NCBI RefSeq assembly: GCF_001423945.1 | Contig: NZ_LMPU01000009.1 | Coordinates: forward strand, 620,416-684,415 | Direction: 5' to 3' | DNA length: 64,000 nucleotides | Source of the DNA: Pedobacter sp. Leaf194 | GTDB lineage: Bacteria > Bacteroidota > Bacteroidia > Sphingobacteriales > Sphingobacteriaceae | Shown: positions 54,602 to 63,783 of the stretch, one piece after another | How positions within the stretch are numbered: position 1 is the first letter of the stretch | How the letters are laid out: each line of letters begins with the position of its first letter | Program-made: the position numbers and the translations under genes | The notes under the pieces: model-generated | Databases searched by the model: none | Told to the model about the DNA's origin: nothing | What the model saw: the letters and a program-made list of their open reading frames with translations, nothing else

Positions 54602-55792
54602 ATGAAACTCACTTATAGTATTAAACCTGTGCTTAGGTTGGATAAGAAAAAATTGGATGGTTCTTGCCCAATACACTTCTCAATACGGGTTGGCCCATAC
54701 ACAATGCGAATCTCATCAGGAAAATCTTTGCAACCTGAATTTTAGGACACAAAAGCTAATTGTGTTAAGAAAACAGATGCGTTTAACACGGCGTTGTCAG
54801 CTTACATCAACAGCAAAATTAGCAACTGGGAAATGTTTATGCTTCATCAACAATCATTAGGCAAACCAACAACCCTAAATATTGCGATCGGTTATTTCAA
54901 AGGCAATGCGGAAGTAACACTTTTTGGGTTTTGGGAAGAGCAATTAAGGCTTTGGGAATATGAAAAAAAGCCAGCCACAATTAAATCTTATAAATCGACC
55001 TTGAACATATTAAGGCATTTTAATAACAAGCTGAATTTTGGTGACCTTACCTATGACTGCATTCAGAAGTTTGATTTGTATTTGCGCAAGGAAAGAAATA
55101 ATGCAACAAATGGATGCTTTGTCAAGCACAAGTGCTTAAAGCACATGATCAAAGAGTCGATCAGCAAAGGCTTTATGGACAAATCTCCGTATGAACACTT
55201 TAAAGTAAGAAGCACTAAAGGGACGAGGATGTTTTTAACGATTGATGAAGTAAATGCCATTGATGATCTTCAGATCTCAAAAGACAATACTTTCTTGCAA
55301 AAATCAAAGGATTTATTTCTTTTCAGCTGTTTTACAGGCCTCCGCTACTCTGACGTAGTGAACTTAACCTGGGGCAATATCAAGCAAAACCCAGATCGGA
55401 TCGAAATAAAGATCATAAAAACAGAAAAACCACTATTAGTTCCACTGATTTCAAAAGCTAAAGATATTCTTAATAAATACTCGAAACTAACCATTAAAAC
55501 AGATAGTCTAAAAGCACTTCCTCAACAGGCAAATCAAGTTGTAAATCGCAATTTAAAAGAAATTATGATGTTGGCAGGGATAAAGAAAAGTATCAGTTTC
55601 CACTGTGCCCGTCATAGCTTTGCTTCCAATTTGGTAGAAATGAACACCCCAATTTTATATGTTAAGGACCTTTTGGGCCATCAGAAAATTGAGCAGACAA
55701 TGATCTATGCTAAGAGTATTGTAGGGAATCTCTTTGACTCAATGAACAACCTCAACGAAAAATATCACCATGTCAACAAACATGTGGGCTAA
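54602..55792 (+). pseudogene. Tyrosine-recombinase integrase with an in-frame amber stop
   Basis: ATG 54602 opens the usual N-terminal arm-type DNA-binding domain (LTYSIKPVLRLDKKKLDG; IHFSIRVGPYTMRISSG), which stops at TAG 54743-54745, where relatives usually have Trp (TGG). The same frame continues to 55792 with a complete core and catalytic domain: FSCFTGLRYSDVVNL (Arg), HCARHSFASNLVE (His-x-x-Arg), LLGHQKIEQTMIYAKS (His and nucleophile Tyr). Uninterrupted length would be 396 residues. A TTG restart at 54794 could give a 332-residue protein without the arm domain. Confidence 0.8.
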
Positions 55793-55873
55793 GTAATTAA
55801 TACAAAATTAAACGGTGTAAACCCATGTGCTTTGGAACTAATCACTAACCATGTAAATGCTAATTCAACAACA

Positions 55874-56431
55874 ATGAAAATTACCGCAAATCTAGATCCT
55901 ATAATTCTAAAAACACTCCAGATGTCAAATGATGAAATTCTTAAGGCCAAGATCAAGTCTTTAAACCTCAATGAAGATTTGATTATTTTTCTTGAGGAAA
56001 CCATAATAAATATCCAAGAAACTGAGCATAAAATTTTATTTCTGCACTATGCTAAAAAATTGGTGGTTCAAATCGAACGGCCTGTTGACCAAGGACATTA
56101 TGACGCGTTTCAATTTGAGTATGACCAAGATCGCCGAAGGTTTAACCCAGCCTTGTGGATAAATGCAGAGCTAGAATTCTTAAAAGTTTCGCAAGAGTTT
56201 AATTGTTCAAAGAATCAACCAACAAGTTATGGTAACCAACAAAATGCTAATGCGCCAATGTCGTTGTTGAGGCATGAAGACATGGAAAAGATGTACCGTT
56301 GGAGCAGGTCGACACTGAACAGAAGAATCGCTTTGGGTCTACCCTACCATTTAGATCCAGCTGGCGCAAAATTCTTTGATGTGACTGAGGTCAACGAATG
56401 GATCAAGGAAAATACCAGTTTAATGAATTAA
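55874..56431 (+). CDS. Excisionase-like HTH protein
   Basis: About 185 residues from ATG 55874; an upstream TTG is less likely. The C-terminal 55 residues form a MerR/Xis-type winged HTH (RHEDMEKMYRWSRSTLNRRIALG; AKFFDVTEVNEWI). The N-terminal 120 residues are helical without known motif. Its position 80 bases after the integrase fits a recombination directionality factor or regulator of the island. Confidence 0.65.
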   Translation: MKITANLDPIILKTLQMSNDEILKAKIKSLNLNEDLIIFLEETIINIQETEHKILFLHYAKKLVVQIERPVDQGHYDAFQFEYDQDRRRFNPALWINAELEFLKVSQEFNCSKNQPTSYGNQQNANAPMSLLRHEDMEKMYRWSRSTLNRRIALGLPYHLDPAGAKFFDVTEVNEWIKENTSLMN

Positions 56432-56599
56432 TAAACCAAAAGAAAAAATTAGCCTGATTCTGAAATAAAGAATTAAGCTTTTTTGATGCTTTTCCTTGCC
56501 TTAGGCAAAGGAAGCTGATCACTAATGGTTATCGAGCTGACTAAAAACAAAAAGTAGCTCTCGGACAAAATTTTCATGTTAAAACCATCCTACTAGAGA

Positions 56600-56896
56600 A
56601 TGAATATAAAAAAAGAATACCCAAAACAACAACACTGTCCGGCTTGTAGTAGATATGTTAAACATTCAACCCGCTATCCAGATTATGCTTGTGATAAATG
56701 TGTTTTAAAAGCGGTTGACAGTAAGGGAAGAGCATTGCAATTTATCAACACTACGTCCGCTGGTCATGGTTGCCAAGCAGTTTTAAAAGAAACAAATGAA
56801 CTGACAAAATCAAAAACCTGCTTTATCAAAGGAATTAAGTTTAAAGCTCAAGTGGCTTACCTTGGAGGTATCGTTCTTTTGCCCAAGGTCAAATAG
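56600..56896 (+). CDS. Small zinc-ribbon-like protein
   Basis: 98 residues. CPAC (residues 13-16) and CDKC (31-34) form a four-cysteine zinc ribbon; two further cysteines follow at ~58 and ~73. No membrane span. Function not recognised; it forms part of the integrase/excisionase gene group. Confidence 0.55.
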   Translation: MNIKKEYPKQQHCPACSRYVKHSTRYPDYACDKCVLKAVDSKGRALQFINTTSAGHGCQAVLKETNELTKSKTCFIKGIKFKAQVAYLGGIVLLPKVK

Positions 56897-58129
56897 TTTG
56901 AAGAAAGCTTTACTAAAAAACAGATTATTTTAACCCCAGTTAGAGAGGAAAGAGGGGTGAGGGGGTGAAAGGAGTTGGATGTTGGTGTATAATGTAGTGA
57001 TATGTCTCCTTGTGTTTCGCTTCCTTGTGTTCAATTAAGCATCAGGCTATCTGAATAAGGGTAATTGCTATATCTTGTTCAAAACATCTTCTGAGCAAAA
57101 AGAAAACAACCCCTGAATATCAAAGCTTCCAAGAATTCTATCTTCAACAAGTGATTCTTTCAAAGAATAATAAAAACAAATGTTTGATTATCAGAGTTCA
57201 ACCTTTGAAGAACAAGATTTTATTTATTAGGTTGGGAAATAACTTAATCATCCCAAAGAAGCTTGTTTTCATCCAATGCTTTTTCACTTAATCAAAGCAG
57301 TTCCTACTTGTCCAAAGAAAACTTTTTTCTGTACGAATAAAAATATTTTTCTCTTGGAGCTTGATGAAAACTTCGCATTATGTGAGAATATTCTGGCTGA
57401 TATACAGCCAGTGTTCGAAATTCGAAATCAGAGTTACTGTACTTTACCCGCTGAGGGTAAAGGACTCTTATTAACAGGTATATAGGAATATTGTATATTA
57501 ATGTATTGATGACAATGAACAATGGCCAAAAGCCTATTTGAAAGAGAACCTGATGTTTAACATAAGAGTGAGCAAGACCAATCCTTGATGTAGTGTTATG
57601 GGTAATTACGAATCAATGATCAAGAGCACCACTTGAACAACGAGGTTTGAAGCTACTGAGTTGAATAATCGCAAGTGCCAAGTTGATTAGGAGCAATCCA
57701 AAAGTTGCTAGCTCATTAATTTTTGGTTCAGTTGCCTGATGCTTTTCCTAAAGATCATAATCAGACAGGAAGAAGAATTATATAGCACAAATCTTATCTC
57801 TCATAGAACTAATCTAATTCATTTGAAATAAAAATGAGGATTGACTCAGAATTAATTTTCCCGTTTTAGTGGCGTTTTCTTTGCCGAGGCGATCGATTGT
57901 AGTTTAATTCAGGGTAAGTTCCAGGTTTAAACTTATCATTGCTCTCGGGCAATAATTTTGCTTTGCATATAAATTTATTGTTCTGCTAAAAACAATTTTT
58001 CGGGTTGTTAAAAAATGAAATGTAGTCTAATGTGAATATAGTTATAGAATCTAATGTGTGGATTAAAAATTGTTCCTAAAATTGTATACCTTAAGACTTT
58101 TAAATTTACGTTAACACTCCCGAGAATTT
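56897..58129. other. Gene-poor region, 1.2 kb, with a hairpin cluster
   Basis: A 69-codon frame (57276-57485) is unconvincing. Within 70 bases lie CTGGCTG/CAGCCAG (57393-57411), a TTCGAAATTCGAA double palindrome (57413-57425) and CTTTACCC/GGGTAAAG (57442-57462, 8-bp perfect stem). TAATTTTG at 57953-57960 is an exact -7-type box about 170 bases before the SIR2 gene. Confidence 0.4.
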
Positions 58130-61100
58130 ATGGATACAATAATCCCCAAGCCATTAATAGACCAAATATCAGCTGGTAATGTTATTTTGTTTTTAGGGGC
58201 GGGAGCCTCTTTTGATGCTTTAAGCGATCTACATAAATTGGTTCCGAGAGGGCAAGAACTCTCAGATTTAATAGCGGAAAAATTTTTGGATGAAACGTAT
58301 TATGGTCAACCACTTCAGGTTATTTCAGAATTGGCTATTTCTGAAACAAGTTTACGTGAGGTTCAAGAGTTCATATATGAAATTTTCATACAATTCAAAC
58401 CCAATTCTCAACACAAACTAATTACAAATTTTCGATGGCGCTCAATTTATACCACTAATTATGATTTTCTTATAGAAGATTCTTTTAGAGAGAATATTAG
58501 TTCGGTTCAACAATTAAATCCGATAATTCAGAATACAAATGAGAAAGAAATTATCACGGATCCTGAGACCACTCTTCCTTACTTTAAGCTTCATGGATGC
58601 CTAAGTGAAATTAATAATGCTGATTTACCCCTAATTCTCACGCCTGATCAGTATATAAACCATAGTAAAAATAGGGATAGACTTTTCAAACACTTTCTTG
58701 AAGATGCTAAAAATTACACAATTATTTTTGTTGGTTATAGCTTGGCAGACTTAGATATAAGAACGTATTTAAACCAAATCTACACTGAACTTGGAGATAA
58801 TCGAGCTCGATCTTATTTGGTAGTGCCGAAACTCAGAGATGCAGAAATTAGAATGTGGCAGTCAAGAAAGATCACACCAATTTTATCTAATTTAAAAGAG
58901 TTTATGGATAAATTAGTTGAACTTATTCCTGATAAAGACCGAAATAATGTACATTTTGAAAATGCAGTTAGCCCATTATTTTCCCTATTCACGCCAATAA
59001 ATATTGGAATTAAACCAACCGACTCTTTAATTTTATCTTTGAAACTTGATTATGAGTTGATAGGCTCGTATATGATTAGCCTCAACACAAATCCTAAAGA
59101 GTTTTACAAAGGTTATAGCTATCAATGGGATCCAATAATTGATGAGTTGGATGTTTTGCGAAAAGACTTAAATCTAATTTTATCTGAAGTTTTTCTAAAT
59201 GAAAATCATGATTCAGAAAATCAAAATTTCTACCTTGTTGAAGGCTTTGCTGGTTCTGGGAAAAGTATTTTTGCGAAAAGGCTTTTTTTTAATGCAGCAA
59301 TAAATCATAACAAGTTATGTTTTTATCTTAAAGAAGATGGTGTTTTAAATTATGAATCTGTATATGAAATATATACACTTCTAAAACTTAGAGTTTTTAT
59401 CCTAGTTGATAATATTCATAAGAGTGACATTGCTATCAAAAACATATTAGAAAAAGCTAGAAAGGACAAAATTCCCTTGACTATTGTAGGAACTGAGAGG
59501 ACTAATATATGGAATACTGATTGTAAGGCTTTGTATCCTTATTTGACAAGAAATTTCAAAATCACATATCTAGACTCTAGGGAAATTAAAGATCTTTTGG
59601 TTCTTCTTGAGCTTCACGACTCGTTAAATAATTTAAAGACTAAAACACAGAGTGAAAAGGAAAGAGCATTTGAAGAAACGGCTGGGAAAGAACTATTAGT
59701 TGCATTATATGAGGCAACTGAAGGGAAGCCATTTGAAACTATTATCTTAGATGAATATAATAATATTTCGGATCCAATTGCTCAGTCTCTATATCTAACA
59801 GTTTGTATTTTTAGTAGATTAGGTACGTACGCACGAGCTGGACTAATATCTAGGATGCATGATATAAACTTTGAGGATTTTAGAGAAAAATTCTTTAAGC
59901 CATTAGAATTCATAGTTTTTGACGAACGTAATTATCGAATAAATGATTATGTCTATAAAACTCGTCATCCGAGGATTGCAGAAATTATTTTTGAACATAT
60001 TCTACTTAATCCTCAAAATAGGTATGATGAATATATAAGAATAATTTCAGAACTTAATATAGATTATGATAGCGATAGATCACTATTTTTATCTATAACT
60101 AACGCACAAAACTTAATTGATACTTTACCCGATGCAGAGTTGGTAAGGAATATTTATGATTTATCTGAAAAGTATAACAGTAATGAAGCAAAACTCCTTC
60201 AACAGCGTGCTATTTATGAATTTAAATCATCTGGCGGGGATATATATTTAGCTGAAAGATTCATAAAAAAAGCAAATGAACTTGAGCCCAAGAATGCCAT
60301 AATATTACATACGCAGGCTGAGATATTTCTTGCAAAGGCAAAGTTAGCTAAGAACGAAATTGAAGCTTTCAAATACCTGAATACAAGCAAAGAAATCTGT
60401 GAGAATATCATTAAGAACTTCCCTCCAAATATTTATCCTTACCATACCATTGTCAAAGTTTTGACTTTCAGGTTGCAGCTTGTATTAGAGAAGGAAGATG
60501 AGGATACGGCATCGATAGAAAGGTTAGTTAAGGAAGTAGAAAAATTTATTCAAAGAGGAAATGATAGATTCCCAAACCACGACTATCTTATTGAGGCAGA
60601 GTCTCGTTTTCAAGAGCTCCTTAATGATTCTCCCAATGCGCTAAAACTTTTAGAAAAAGCATTCTCTATAAATAAGTCATCACCTTATTTGGCCATAAGG
60701 TTAAGTAATTTATATGATAGAGAGGGCATTGATGTCAGCAAATCAATTGATACTATCCAAGAGGCTCTCAAAGGAAAGCCAGGAGATAGGGATTTAAACT
60801 ATCAAATGGCAAATTTTTTGATTAAACAAAATGAGTTAAATTTTGATAATATTTTATATTATTTAAAAAGATCGTTCACTATGGGTGACAGCAGATATAT
60901 CCCTAAATTCTGGTATGCGAGATATTTATATGTTACTGGTGAAGTTAAATTGGCCAAAGAAATGTTCGAAGAATTAAAGAAAGCAAAAGTCGACCCTAAA
61001 ATAAAAGGCATGGCTCAGGGTTATTGGCTTAAAGATGATGGTGAAGTTCGTGACTTTCAAGGTCAACTTAAAACTGTATTAGCAACCTTCGCATATATAA

Positions 61101-61252
61101 AAAGAGATATAGAGGGTGATATGATTTTTTTAAGTAGATATGATGAAGATGTAAATTTCAATTGGAGTGAGATAAAACCATCTGACAGATTCACGTTTAA
61201 CATAGCGTTTTCTTATTATGGCCCTATAGCTAAATTTACAAATAAGATCTAA
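58130..61252 (+). CDS. SIR2-STAND antiphage NTPase (Avs-like) with TPR and cold-shock-like C-terminus
   Basis: 1040 residues. The SIR2 NADase-type domain (~10-265) has LFLGAGASFDA (GAGAS 23-27), IYTTNYDFL (TTNYD 108-112), the catalytic His155 in KLHG, and FVGYSLADLDI. The STAND NTPase (~320-650) carries Walker A GFAGSGKS at 372-379 and Walker B RVFILVDN at 421-428. Helical TPR-like repeats (~690-960) form the sensor, and the last ~65 residues resemble a cold-shock/OB fold (QGQLKTVLATFAYI; DRFTFNIAF; GPIAKF). Proteins of this layout detect phage components and deplete NAD+. Single gene, strongly AT-rich. Confidence 0.87.
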   Translation: MDTIIPKPLIDQISAGNVILFLGAGASFDALSDLHKLVPRGQELSDLIAEKFLDETYYGQPLQVISELAISETSLREVQEFIYEIFIQFKPNSQHKLITNFRWRSIYTTNYDFLIEDSFRENISSVQQLNPIIQNTNEKEIITDPETTLPYFKLHGCLSEINNADLPLILTPDQYINHSKNRDRLFKHFLEDAKNYTIIFVGYSLADLDIRTYLNQIYTELGDNRARSYLVVPKLRDAEIRMWQSRKITPILSNLKEFMDKLVELIPDKDRNNVHFENAVSPLFSLFTPINIGIKPTDSLILSLKLDYELIGSYMISLNTNPKEFYKGYSYQWDPIIDELDVLRKDLNLILSEVFLNENHDSENQNFYLVEGFAGSGKSIFAKRLFFNAAINHNKLCFYLKEDGVLNYESVYEIYTLLKLRVFILVDNIHKSDIAIKNILEKARKDKIPLTIVGTERTNIWNTDCKALYPYLTRNFKITYLDSREIKDLLVLLELHDSLNNLKTKTQSEKERAFEETAGKELLVALYEATEGKPFETIILDEYNNISDPIAQSLYLTVCIFSRLGTYARAGLISRMHDINFEDFREKFFKPLEFIVFDERNYRINDYVYKTRHPRIAEIIFEHILLNPQNRYDEYIRIISELNIDYDSDRSLFLSITNAQNLIDTLPDAELVRNIYDLSEKYNSNEAKLLQQRAIYEFKSSGGDIYLAERFIKKANELEPKNAIILHTQAEIFLAKAKLAKNEIEAFKYLNTSKEICENIIKNFPPNIYPYHTIVKVLTFRLQLVLEKEDEDTASIERLVKEVEKFIQRGNDRFPNHDYLIEAESRFQELLNDSPNALKLLEKAFSINKSSPYLAIRLSNLYDREGIDVSKSIDTIQEALKGKPGDRDLNYQMANFLIKQNELNFDNILYYLKRSFTMGDSRYIPKFWYARYLYVTGEVKLAKEMFEELKKAKVDPKIKGMAQGYWLKDDGEVRDFQGQLKTVLATFAYIKRDIEGDMIFLSRYDEDVNFNWSEIKPSDRFTFNIAFSYYGPIAKFTNKI

Positions 61253-61350
61253 ATTTTAGGGTAAAAAAAAGGGAAACTTAATTGAATCAAAATGCTTTAT
61301 TTTGGGTCATTATGACTCACTTTAAATATGTTCAAAAGGCGAATTTTTTA

Positions 61351-61364
61351 TCGTCGGGACCACT
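61351..61364 (+). repeat. Right copy of the 14-bp direct repeat (att candidate)
   Basis: TCGTCGGGACCACT, identical to 47802-47815, and CCTT follows in both after a 1-base offset. There is no T-loop-like sequence here. It lies 98 bases after the SIR2-STAND stop. Confidence 0.5.
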
Positions 61365-61814
61365 TCCTTAGATTCAAACCAGAACATTGCCGCGCAAATC
61401 TCTGATTTTCAGGGCTTTTGGTTTTTATAACACGTTAACACTCACTTTCGACCATTCTGAATGGTTAAATTTGGTGAGTCGAAAACTGATGAGTTTTTGT
61501 AAAACACTGTAGGTTAGTTGATTGATTGAAGTATCAAAACCAGAATCATTCCGAAATGTTCGGGTGCCGGATTACTTTGTAAGATATTGATTTACAGGTG
61601 GTTCGAATTACGAACATCTTGATGATTCACTGGCTCAAATGTGCATTTATTTAATTTGAAATGTATCATTATGAGCTACAATTTTCATCTTTTATTGTAC
61701 TCCCTTACATCTTTTAAGAATACTAAATTACTAATAAAATTAGCTTTAGTTGTCAGTAAATTATCAACATTATTACCTTAAATAAAATACCTCTTAGTTA
61801 TTTATACTATTCTG

Positions 61815-61841
61815 AGTTATCGGCGATGAACGCCGATAACT
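61815..61841 (+). promoter_or_regulatory. Perfect 11-bp inverted repeat before abiEi, probable operator
   Basis: AGTTATCGGCG and CGCCGATAACT are exact complements around ATGAA, ending 15 bases before the abiEi ATG. AbiEi antitoxins are known to repress their own operon by binding inverted repeats. Confidence 0.7.
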
Positions 61842-61856
61842 AACGTCGTCGTAAAC

Positions 61857-62636
61857 ATGGCCATAGATCCACAAAGAAGAAAAGAATTGTACAGGCTCGT
61901 GCCAGAAGGGGCGCTGACCAGCCGTAATTGGCTGAGATTGCAGAATCTATCTTCCCATGCTATAGACAATTCTGTCAAGAGCAAGCAATTGGAAACCATA
62001 AAAAATGGCATATATAAGCGTGAAGGTGCCGATGTAGAATGGGGCGATGTCGTGTATTTCCTACAAAGCGTTCATGGTTCAGACTTTATCGTGGGTGGGA
62101 TCTCATCGCTGGAACTTCAAAAGCTGTCGCACTACCTATCACTTTCCGAACGCAGGACTATTCACCTATATGGGCTTGATAACGTCCCGGTCTGGATAAA
62201 TATCGTCTCAAAACAAGCTTCCTTTAAAAAGCACAGTAAGGGAGGGATCCTCGGTGCAGGCTTCACAAAGGAGCACGCAGCCCAGCTCGACAACTTCATT
62301 ACGACCTACCCCTGGAGAAACGCCAAAAGGTCTGCGGCTTGGGCGATACTTGAAGTGCTCTATCAGGTACCACATACTATATCCTTTGAACATGCTGATG
62401 AACTGATGCAGGGATTGAATACATTACCACCTAGATCAATGCAAAAACTACTGGAACTGTGCAAAAACATGAAAGTGCGTCGTCTATTCTTCTATCTTTC
62501 CGAAAGGCACAACCATCCCTGGCTTTCCAAGCTGGACAAAGCGGCACTGGATTTTGGTTCGGGCAACCGTGTCATCGTAGAAGGCGGAAAGCTTGACAAG
62601 AATTACCAGATCACCATCCCAGAAAGCTATGAGTAA
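61857..62636 (+). CDS. abiEi: AbiEi-type antitoxin (type IV toxin-antitoxin)
   Basis: 259 residues. N-terminal winged HTH (KELYRLVPEGALTSRNWLRLQNLS) leads into the AbiEi core (NGIYKREGADVEWGDVVYFLQ; IVGGISSLELQKLSHYL). The C-terminal AbiEi_3-like region contains TTYPWRNAKRSAAWAILEVL. It represses the operon and counteracts the AbiEii nucleotidyltransferase. Its end overlaps the toxin start by 8 bases. More GC-rich than the island before it. Confidence 0.88.
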   Translation: MAIDPQRRKELYRLVPEGALTSRNWLRLQNLSSHAIDNSVKSKQLETIKNGIYKREGADVEWGDVVYFLQSVHGSDFIVGGISSLELQKLSHYLSLSERRTIHLYGLDNVPVWINIVSKQASFKKHSKGGILGAGFTKEHAAQLDNFITTYPWRNAKRSAAWAILEVLYQVPHTISFEHADELMQGLNTLPPRSMQKLLELCKNMKVRRLFFYLSERHNHPWLSKLDKAALDFGSGNRVIVEGGKLDKNYQITIPESYE

Positions 62637-62985
62637 AAAAGAGGAATATTCCCAACAGGTACGCCTGTTAGTTAGGCTTTTGCCAATTATCGACAAAGAA
62701 GCCTGCTTTGCCCTAAAGGGCGGAACGGCGATCAACCTTTTCTATCGCCCATTCCCAAGATTATCTGTGGATATCGATCTCTTGTACTTACCAAGCGAAG
62801 ACCGAGAAACATCGATCACCAATATAAAGGCAGCCTTTGCAAGGATCATAACGGACATTAAAGAAACCATCAAAGGGGCAAGGGTGCAGAATACCACCGA
62901 CTATAACATTTGCCGATCGTTCGGACTGGTCAATTTGGTCCGAAATCCGGTGGTCAGTTTCCCGCGGAACAGGTGGTCAGTTTAA
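62629..62985 (+). pseudogene. abiEii: AbiEii nucleotidyltransferase toxin, truncated
   Basis: From ATG 62629 only about 85-95 genuine codons remain. The nucleotidyltransferase signature is intact (ALKGGTAINLFYRPFPRLSV, then DIDLLYL), but homology ends near 62,915 where IS21-like terminal repeats begin. The frame then reads through the repeats to TAA 62983-62985. Full AbiEii toxins are about 280-300 residues. The toxin is almost certainly inactive. Confidence 0.85.
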
Positions 62986-63007
62986 ACCGAAACGGGGTGG
63001 TCAATTT
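62927..63007. mobile_element. IS21-family-like terminal tandem repeats (solo end)
   Basis: TGGTCAATTT/TGGTCAGTTT occurs four times at 62927, 62951, 62974 and 62998, spaced 24, 23 and 24 bases, each in a GG(T)GGTCA(A/G)TTT context. Such repeated units are typical of IS21-family ends in Bacteroidota. No istA/istB transposase is adjacent, so this is a remnant end, and it interrupts abiEii. Confidence 0.7.
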
Positions 63008-63033
63008 CAGCGAAATCTCCACCATTACTCCCG

Positions 63034-63783
63034 TTAGAAAGCCTTCAAGTCTATATTGCTTGCCGAGGATATTTGTCCTGAAAGCGTATTTTGCAGAAAT
63101 GCGACTATTTGCTGATCTTTTTTGGAATTGTCAACCAGTAGATTGATATCACCCTGTACTTTATTTCCGATGTTGAAGGTCTCCAGATAGGTAACAATTT
63201 GTATATGGCTAAGGGTACGTCCTTGATTTTCCCCACGCTCAATCTTATTTACTGCGTAGGGATTTACAATTGCGATAACCAGATTTTCATTTTTTGTTTG
63301 CTGAACTGTATGATAAGTTAAGGTTATGCCCTTTGCTGTTTGTTGTTTCAAAGAAAGCTCCAATTGATTACCAGATGGCTGGGATAAAGCCTCTTGTAAC
63401 GTACTGCGCAAGGTACTTTCTTCCGATCCAATGAATTCTCTGGTTCCGTTGACTACAATCTGGGGTGTGTAGACGCTACTCAGGTTTAGCCAGTGTGCAT
63501 ACTGATGCTGTCTTTTCGAGAAGCTAACATTGCTAAACTTATCTTTCCATCCAAGCCTGTCCCAATAATCTACGTGATAACCGAGTATGTAAACAGGCCT
63601 CCCTGTATACTCTTTATGGATCTTTGCGATTAATTCGTCTGCAGGAGGACAGCTCGAACAGCCTTCAGAGGTAAATAGCTCAACAACCGCAAAGCCCTCT
63701 GAGCCAGAGAGTCTTGAATTGGTACTGAATCCCACTGAAAGTACCAGTAAAATATAAAGGATCCACTGATTTTGCCTGAACAT
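63034..63783 (-). CDS. DUF1223 thioredoxin-fold secreted protein
   Basis: About 249 residues from ATG 63783 (MFRQNQWILYILLVLSVGFS); a TTG three codons upstream is the alternative. A signal segment is followed by the DUF1223 hallmark VVELFTSEGCSSCPPADELIA with a C-x-x-C pair, then YHVDYWDRLGWKDKFS and YTPQIVVNGTREFIGS. It is a periplasmic or lipid-side thioredoxin-like protein; its redox partner is unknown. It converges with the AbiE locus, and its stop is about 27 bases from the IS remnant. Confidence 0.88.
   Translation of the reverse strand: MFRQNQWILYILLVLSVGFSTNSRLSGSEGFAVVELFTSEGCSSCPPADELIAKIHKEYTGRPVYILGYHVDYWDRLGWKDKFSNVSFSKRQHQYAHWLNLSSVYTPQIVVNGTREFIGSEESTLRSTLQEALSQPSGNQLELSLKQQTAKGITLTYHTVQQTKNENLVIAIVNPYAVNKIERGENQGRTLSHIQIVTYLETFNIGNKVQGDINLLVDNSKKDQQIVAFLQNTLSGQISSASNIDLKAF

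Larger units (their letters stand above)
61253..61856. other. Intergenic region, 604 bases, island boundary
   Basis: No gene. It holds the right direct repeat (61351-61364) and the inverted repeat upstream of abiEi (61815-61841). The rest is AT-rich without clear structure. Confidence 0.4.

Noticed and set aside
57276..57485. 69-codon frame before the SIR2-STAND gene
   Set aside because: Spans the hairpin cluster, and the translated sequence shows no fold or motif.
58108..61443. 12-bp direct repeat ACGTTAACACTC at 58108 and 61432 flanking the SIR2-STAND gene
   Set aside because: In 64 kb of AT-rich sequence many 12-mers are expected to repeat by chance; there is no supporting structure, so I do not call it an element boundary.
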